This document shows positions 22,680-27,013 of a stretch of DNA of 27,013 nucleotides, piece after piece. The stretch comes from Bryobacteraceae bacterium (GTDB lineage Bacteria; Acidobacteriota; Terriglobia; Bryobacterales; Bryobacteraceae), in NCBI GenBank assembly GCA_025350445.1, contig JANXXV010000381.1, positions 1-27,013 on the forward strand, in the 5' to 3' direction. Under the pieces are notes generated by a model that worked only from the letters and a program-made list of their open reading frames with translations, had not been told where the DNA came from and searched no databases. Each line of letters starts with the position of its first letter. Position 1 is the stretch's first letter. The translations under genes were made by a program, and so were the position numbers.

Positions 22680-23432
22680 TCAGGAGTTGTAGTATTTCAC
22701 CCATGCCTCGGCAACGGCCTGGGTGATTGCCTCGCGATACACTGATCCGCGTTGCGCCTCCGCCTGTGCAGGGCTGTCGGTAAATCCGCCAATGCCTTTC
22801 CACCAGCCGAACCGCTCGTCACGGAAAGGCGCTTGTGCGCCGCTGGGATCGGTGTCCCCCGATGGGTCTCGATGAGGGCGATCCGCAGCCACCAGTTCGG
22901 GCCGCAGCGAGAGCATGATGGAGGTTTCAAAGTCGCCTGCATGTCCCGGAAGCCTACGGCCTTTGTGAGCATCGGCGCCCACCAGGGCATCCCAGGCGAT
23001 GTTCCAATACGATCCCGCGGCAGCATGAACCGGATGCTTCAGCGCAATGTCGCGCGCCGCCAACTGCGCCAGTTCGTGATTGCCGCCATGACCGTTCAAC
23101 AGGAAGATCCGGGTGAAGCCGTCGGTCACCAGCGATTCCACAAGTTCATACAGAACCTTGTAGTAAGTCTCGGTGCTCAACGACATGGTTCCACCGAAAA
23201 CGAAGTGGTGATGCGAGGATCCGAAGGGCAGTGTGGGTGTGACCACGATGGGAATTTGCGCGGACGCAATCGAGGCGGCGTTGCGCGCCAGCGACTCTAC
23301 CGTAAAGTAGTCCATTCCGGTGGCCAGATGCGGACCGTGTTGTTCGGTTGCGCCGATTGGCAGCACCACCAGGGAGTCTACCGCGGCGGCGCGGATCTGT
23401 TCCCTGTTCAGTTCAGCAAAGAGTTTCATCAT
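22680..23432 (-). CDS. Creatininase family amidohydrolase
   Basis: Creatininase-fold enzymes open cyclic amides with two divalent metals; relatives act on formamides and on the mycofactocin precursor peptide. The 250-residue protein has G-A-T-E30-Q-H32-G-P-H-L, D41, the S-H-H-H-F loop, N113-G-H115-G-G-N and H-A-G-D-F-E169-T-S. The NGHGGN form and the late glutamate are those of the broad family, not of true creatininase, which has NGHYEN, so creatinine is not the assured substrate. ATG 23432 and ATG 23429 follow GGGGAGGG closely; a GTG at 23435 is also possible. It is divergent from the dimethylformamidase-like gene, with only 45 bases between the two starts, so the two may share control. Confidence 0.9.
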   Translation of the reverse strand: MMKLFAELNREQIRAAAVDSLVVLPIGATEQHGPHLATGMDYFTVESLARNAASIASAQIPIVVTPTLPFGSSHHHFVFGGTMSLSTETYYKVLYELVESLVTDGFTRIFLLNGHGGNHELAQLAARDIALKHPVHAAAGSYWNIAWDALVGADAHKGRRLPGHAGDFETSIMLSLRPELVAADRPHRDPSGDTDPSGAQAPFRDERFGWWKGIGGFTDSPAQAEAQRGSVYREAITQAVAEAWVKYYNS

Positions 23433-23477
23433 CACAATTATGCCCTCCCCGTGCCATAATGCGGAACGAAACCCAAT

Positions 23478-25097
23478 ATGCCCACCCTTGCTTATGTCAG
23501 TGACGAGATGTACGTCGCGTTGTGCGACGTTGTTGCCGAGTTTGAACCGCTCGCGGGCGGCTCGGCAACCATACTACGCTCTTCTCCGCGCGGAGTGCTG
23601 CGGGGCGAGCTGGCTGCTGGAATATATCGTGTAACTCTCGCCAAATCCGGCTACGGTTCGAAGGCGTCTACGGTGGAGATTGGGCGCGAGCCTGTTCAAT
23701 TCCGTCTGCTCTCCGACGGTCTGATTGGTTACATGTTGCCGAAGTGGGTCCGCTCCGGTGAAGTGGCGGAGTTCCGCATCCACGCGGTGGAACAGTATCA
23801 GCTCTCGCTTTGGCGCTACGGGATGGAGAAAGAGTTCATCCGCATGATCGGCTGGTTTGACGAGCACGGCCCGCAAGCGAACAGGCAAATTCTTCCCGAT
23901 GGCGATTTCACTCAGACCGGTGCGAAATGGAACAGCGACGGTTACCCGGCGAAGCCTACCATTGTCGCGCCTGAGCGTAGCGGCCTGTATTACCTTTGGG
24001 CGCTGGCTCCATCGGGCCGCGCCTTTTCGTTTCCGTGGGTAGTGGCGCCGGCCGAGCCGTGCGCCAAGATCGCCGTGCTTGCTTCCACCAACACCTGGAA
24101 CGCCTATAACAACTTTGGGGGCCGCAGCAATTACATCAACGCCGACCGGCTGCCCGATACTCCAGTGGTGAACGCGCGGCAGGACCTGGACCGCTATCAG
24201 AATGCGATTCCGTTCGGAACGTGGCGGCCCAAGGACGAAGAGTATCGTCCGCTTTCCTTCGACCGGCCCGAACCGAACAACCATTTGTTCGACGATCCGC
24301 AAGTGACCGAGCCGGTGCAGGGCCGCGTGCAGTGTGGACAGGCGCCGGGTGAGTGGCGTCTCTACGGATGGTTGGAACGCGAAGGTTTCGAGTATGACCT
24401 CTACGGCGAGGGCCACCTGCACGATGGCCTGCTTCCGCTGGATTCGTACAGCGTGCTGATCATCGCGGTGCATCCCGAATACTGGAGCCGTGAGATGTAT
24501 CTTCAGGTGAAGAGCTGGGTGTTCAATCGCGGCGGCCGCTTGATGTATCTGGGCGGGAACGGCTTGAATTGCGAGATTCTTTTCCAGGATGATGGTGCAA
24601 TGCGGTGCCTCTCGCACCTTCACAGCCTGCATGGCGAGATGGGCGGGAAGTCCGCCGATGGATCGGTGGAATATGAAAGCCGTATGCATCGCACGCTGGA
24701 ATCGGAAGCGAATTTGCTTGGAGTGGTGTGTACGGAGACCGGCATCATGACGGCGGCTCCGTATCGTGTGATCGACGCGGCTCATTGGATTTTTGAAGGA
24801 ACGGGATTGAGCAATGGCGATCTGTTTGGCCTGGAAACGCTGCATGAGCGAATCCCTGGCGGAGCATCCGGGCATGAAACGGATAAGCGCAGTCCATCTT
24901 CTCCGGCGAACACGGTTCTTCTGGCCAAAGGGACGAATCCGGACGAAGGCGGTTCCGAGATTGTGATGCATGAACGCGAGATTGGGGGCGCTGTGTTCTC
25001 AGTCGGTTCCATCACCTGGGTACCGGCGTTGTTGGTTGATGAGGCGGTATCGACGATCACGCGCAATGTCCTGCGGGAGTTCGTCAACAGGGTGTGA
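23478..25097 (+). CDS. N,N-dimethylformamidase beta-subunit-like protein
   Basis: The 539-residue protein resembles the catalytic large-subunit domain of N,N-dimethylformamidase, an iron-dependent amide hydrolase with tyrosine and glutamate iron ligands. An N-terminal beta-rich region (1-100) is followed by the conserved core: A-V-L-A-S-T-N-T-W-N-A-Y-N-N-F-G-G-R-S, P-L-S-F-D-R-P, the L-E-R-E-G-F-E-Y-D-L-Y segment, V-H-P-E-Y-W-S-R-E-M-Y and G-G-R-L-M-Y-L-G-G-N-G. I cannot point to the iron ligands with certainty, and no small alpha subunit gene is adjacent. The start at ATG 23478 has no good ribosome site; a CATAAT at 23455-23460 would give a leader of about 11 bases. It ends 105 bases before pspA. 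Confidence 0.72.
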   Translation: MPTLAYVSDEMYVALCDVVAEFEPLAGGSATILRSSPRGVLRGELAAGIYRVTLAKSGYGSKASTVEIGREPVQFRLLSDGLIGYMLPKWVRSGEVAEFRIHAVEQYQLSLWRYGMEKEFIRMIGWFDEHGPQANRQILPDGDFTQTGAKWNSDGYPAKPTIVAPERSGLYYLWALAPSGRAFSFPWVVAPAEPCAKIAVLASTNTWNAYNNFGGRSNYINADRLPDTPVVNARQDLDRYQNAIPFGTWRPKDEEYRPLSFDRPEPNNHLFDDPQVTEPVQGRVQCGQAPGEWRLYGWLEREGFEYDLYGEGHLHDGLLPLDSYSVLIIAVHPEYWSREMYLQVKSWVFNRGGRLMYLGGNGLNCEILFQDDGAMRCLSHLHSLHGEMGGKSADGSVEYESRMHRTLESEANLLGVVCTETGIMTAAPYRVIDAAHWIFEGTGLSNGDLFGLETLHERIPGGASGHETDKRSPSSPANTVLLAKGTNPDEGGSEIVMHEREIGGAVFSVGSITWVPALLVDEAVSTITRNVLREFVNRV

Positions 25098-25117
25098 TCG
25101 AACGCGCCTGATCGAAC
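25095..25117. repeat. TGATCGAAC direct repeat upstream of pspA
   Basis: TGATCGAAC occurs at 25095-25103 (its TGA is the stop of the preceding gene) and at 25109-25117, 14 bases apart. It lies at the start of the 105-base gap before pspA, which must hold the pspA promoter, though no clear -10/-35 or sigma-54 (GG-N10-GC) element is visible. Confidence 0.35.
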
Positions 25118-25202
25118 TTTTCCGGGTGGCCGTGCGTATTAGTTCTTGGGTCGGGTAACCTATATACGGTTGCATTGATTTCAAAGTCCTCAGGAGAACA
25201 CC

Positions 25203-25967
25203 GTGATTCTCGGCAAGTTTTGGGGCGCGATCAGCGCTCAGTTGAACAAGATCGCCAATATCTTTTGGGAAGCGGATCCAATTGCGCAGATGCAGTTGGA
25301 ACACGATCGCGCGCTGGAGCAGATGAAGGAAGGGCGGGTGGGGCTTGAGACCTATCGCGGCCTGGTAGAACGGGTTACCCGGCAGGTGACCGGCAGCCGC
25401 GCTCATGTGCAGAAAATGGAAGCGGAGACGAAGGCCTATCTGAAGGCCGGCAATCGTGAGACCGCCGCGAAGTTCGCCTTGGAGTTGCAGAAGGCTAAGA
25501 AGGAGCTGGATGAAAATCTCGGGCAGTTGCAGATGCACGAGAAAGCTTACGAGAACAATCTCAAGAAGATTCAGTACGCCAGCCACCAGCTTGCCGACGT
25601 AAGGACCAAGATTCAGAAGTACGACGCCGAACTCAAGATGAGTGCGGCCGAAGCTGAGATCGCAGCGTTGTCTGAAACCTTCAACATGAACGTGACGACG
25701 GACTTCGGGCAGATTGAGCGCGTGATCCAGGACAAGATCGACCGGAATCGGGGCAAGACGCGCGTGGCGTCCGATCTTTCACGCGAAGGCATTGCGGACA
25801 TTGAGGCCGAGGAAAATATGCAGAAGTCGCTGGCCGAAGATGCATTGTTGCAGTTTGAAAGCGAGCTGGGATTGCGCTCTCCCGAGACCACGAAGCTGCC
25901 CGATACGCAGAAAGACCTGGGTCCGGCAGTGGCGGAAACCAGCGCCCCGGCTACGGAGAAAAGCTAA
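25203..25967 (+). CDS. pspA: PspA/IM30 family membrane-stress protein
   Basis: PspA-type proteins are ESCRT-III-like coiled-coil proteins that bind stressed inner membrane and help keep proton leakage down. The 254-residue product has the amphipathic N-terminal helix (residues 1-24, ILGKFWGAISAQLNKIANIF), then a long helical hairpin rich in Glu, Lys and Ala (about 25-190), a G-Q-I-E-R-V-I-Q-D-K-I segment and a Pro/Thr/Ser-rich tail from ~225. It has no signal peptide. The GTG start at 25203 has AGGAG eight bases upstream. The substrate-binding gene follows after 24 bases, so the two are probably co-transcribed; none of the proteobacterial pspB, C or F partners are present. The symbol is for the family, not for proven orthology. 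Confidence 0.9.
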   Translation: MILGKFWGAISAQLNKIANIFWEADPIAQMQLEHDRALEQMKEGRVGLETYRGLVERVTRQVTGSRAHVQKMEAETKAYLKAGNRETAAKFALELQKAKKELDENLGQLQMHEKAYENNLKKIQYASHQLADVRTKIQKYDAELKMSAAEAEIAALSETFNMNVTTDFGQIERVIQDKIDRNRGKTRVASDLSREGIADIEAEENMQKSLAEDALLQFESELGLRSPETTKLPDTQKDLGPAVAETSAPATEKS

Positions 25968-25991
25968 GCTTCCGTTCGGAAGGATTGAATT

Positions 25992-26859
25992 ATGGCACAA
26001 CCTAAACCCGCATTCTATGTTGCTGTGTTCCTGGTGGTGGCAGCGCTGGTTGGCTTCGGTCTCTGGCGATTTAATGCACTGCCAAGCAAGCTGACAGGTG
26101 CGATTTCCAAGGACGACATTGGCCACGGCGCCGAAGCGCCGGACACTAAAGGCATCACTACGTCGAAGGACTATAACTACGTTCCGGCGCAGAAGTTGCC
26201 GGCCGTGCAAGGTATTTCCAGCTACAAGCCGATGACGGATCGTACGGTGCGGTTCGCCTTGAATGTGTGGGCCGGCTGGGCGCCCATTATATTTGCCAAC
26301 AACGGATTGAAGGCGGGCAAAGTTTGGAAGACGTCCGGCGGCCAGGATTTCAAGGTGGAACTTGTGCTGATTGACGACCCGGTGGCGATGCGACGCTTAC
26401 GCCGCGGGCAATGTACACATTGGATGGGGCACGCTGGACATGGTGCCGCTGCTGCTGGATAGCTTGAGGAAGGATTCGCGTGTGATGCCGCGCGTCTATC
26501 AGCAGGTGGATTTTTCGAACGGCGGAGACGGTATTGTGGTTCGCGACAGTATCAAGACGATCGCCGATTTGCGCGGCAAGACCATTGTTCTGGCGCAGAA
26601 CTCGCCTTCGCATTTCTTTGTTCTGAATGCGTTGATCAACGGCGGTGTGCAACCGGCCGAGGTGAAGTTTAAGTTCACACAGGACGCCTTCCAAGCGGCG
26701 GCGGCGTTCAACGCGGATAAGTCTTTGGCGGGTGCTGTCTCTTGGGCGCCGGACATTTATAACCTGTCGAAGATCAAAGGAAATCGCATGTTGGTTACAA
26801 CGGCGACGGCGAACAAGCTGATTGCCGACGTCTGGTTTGCGCGCGCCGATTTCGCCAGG
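25992..26859 (+). pseudogene. ABC transporter substrate-binding protein (NMT1/SsuA-like), frameshifted and cut by an IS element
   Basis: The protein has an N-terminal membrane anchor (about 8-26), a linker, then a periplasmic-binding fold: R-F-A-L-N-V-W-A-G-W-A-P-I-I-F-A-N at ~78-94, V-E-L-V-L-I-D-D-P-V-A-M-R, then in a second frame A-Y-A-A-G-N-V-H-I-G-W-G-T-L-D-M and I-A-D-L-R-G-K-T-I-V-L. The frame changes near 26391-26394: adding one CG (atgcg|cg|acgct) restores M-R-D-A-Y-A-A-G, the expected wording. The second frame ends at F-A-R-A-D-F-A, where the fold should go on for about 100 more residues, because an IS21-like left end begins at about 26860. AAGGA lies eight bases before ATG 25992. 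The role with pspA is unknown. Confidence 0.82.
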
Positions 26860-27013
26860 TGCGAACCAACATCCGAACCGGACCAAGGGGACTCCTCAAT
26901 GAAATCAGTGAGGGAACACATGGACATGCATGCCGCCTATCGAGAGGTGGGCTCCTATCGGGCCGCAGCCGACATCTGCGGAACCACGCCGAAGACCGTC
27001 AAACGATCGGTCG
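26860..27013 (+). mobile_element. IS21-like insertion sequence, left end (continues past the window)
   Basis: The homology of the substrate-binding protein stops abruptly after F-A-R, and the next bases are TGCGAACC, starting with the TG found at IS21-family ends. CGAACC repeats at 26862-26867 and 26874-26879 (12-bp step), like the multiple terminal repeats of that family. A transposase-like gene then starts at 26899. The right end and any target duplication lie outside, so the boundary is a candidate only. Confidence 0.68.
26899..27013 (+). CDS. istA: IS21-family transposase IstA-like, N-terminal fragment
   Basis: The first 38 residues start at ATG 26899, with AAGGGGA nine bases upstream, and the frame is open to the window end. 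They form a helix-turn-helix: H-M-D-M-H-A-A-Y-R-E-V-G-S-Y-R-A-A-A-D-I-C-G-T-T-P-K-T-V-K-R, where the T-P-K-T-V-K-R helix is that of IstA-type DNA-binding domains, notably actinobacterial members in my recollection. The DDE catalytic domain and istB are off the window. The frame is continuous with that of the disrupted gene upstream. A resolvase-type or other HTH protein is a less likely alternative because of the position at a gene break. Confidence 0.7.
   Translation, partial: MKSVREHMDMHAAYREVGSYRAAADICGTTPKTVKRSV

Noticed and set aside
22680..23432. Naming the gene creatininase proper or mycofactocin protease
   Set aside because: The NGHGGN form differs from true creatininase, and no mycofactocin genes are nearby.
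23574..24971. Minus-strand open frame of 465 codons opposite the dimethylformamidase-like gene
   Set aside because: It has typical shadow composition (His, Arg, Gln-rich) and no motif, while the plus-strand protein has recognisable conserved segments.

Overview
The window looks like a piece of an Acidobacteriota genome, most likely near Bryobacter or Candidatus Solibacter. That is an inference from gene content: Tat-exported DUF1501 and DUF1800 pair, carboxypeptidase-regulatory-like domain, many amidohydrolase and enolase-superfamily genes, moderately high GC, short intergenic gaps. No rRNA, tRNA, CRISPR array or phage genes were seen.

Layout. (1) 1-2562, plus strand: a tightly overlapped cytochrome aa3 oxidase maturation operon, with heme A synthase (cut by the window edge), heme O synthase, a SCO-type copper chaperone lipoprotein and a DUF420/CtaM-like membrane protein. 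(2) 4321-2566, minus strand: a likely three-gene operon of a patatin-like lipase, an unknown 107-residue protein and a 2H phosphoesterase. (3) 4490-9769: a 1759-residue alpha-2-macroglobulin lipoprotein with a thioester motif and unusual inserted modules. (4) 9772-10099 minus: a broken cupin gene; then an SDR oxidoreductase at 10222. (5) 16507-11114, minus: a two-gene secretion-type operon, a DUF1800 protein with PA14, two NPCBM-like and four FN3 domains followed by a Tat-exported DUF1501 protein. (6) 16700-25097: a metabolic block of a Tat-exported TIM-barrel isomerase-like protein, a NagA-like deacetylase, an amidohydrolase, an aspartoacylase-like deacylase, an RraA-like aldolase, an enolase-superfamily enzyme, a creatininase-family amidohydrolase and an N,N-dimethylformamidase-like protein. 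(7) 25203-27013: pspA, followed by an ABC-type substrate-binding gene that is frameshifted and then cut by the left end of an IS21-like element running off the window.

How the genes fit together. Region 1 is a coherent assembly line for heme A and CuA of terminal oxidase. Region 5 probably makes a pair of exported surface proteins. Region 6 is dominated by enzymes that hydrolyse C-N bonds, plus a racemase/dehydratase and an aldolase; it reads as a catabolic route for an amide-containing compound whose identity cannot be told from sequence alone.

The most noteworthy points are: two independent gene breaks (cupin and substrate-binding protein), each best explained by loss of one CG dinucleotide from a CGCG tract; the IS21-like insertion at the window end; the composite macroglobulin; a NagA-like enzyme that has tyrosine where the metal-binding glutamate normally sits; and the transporter-less amide-hydrolase cluster.
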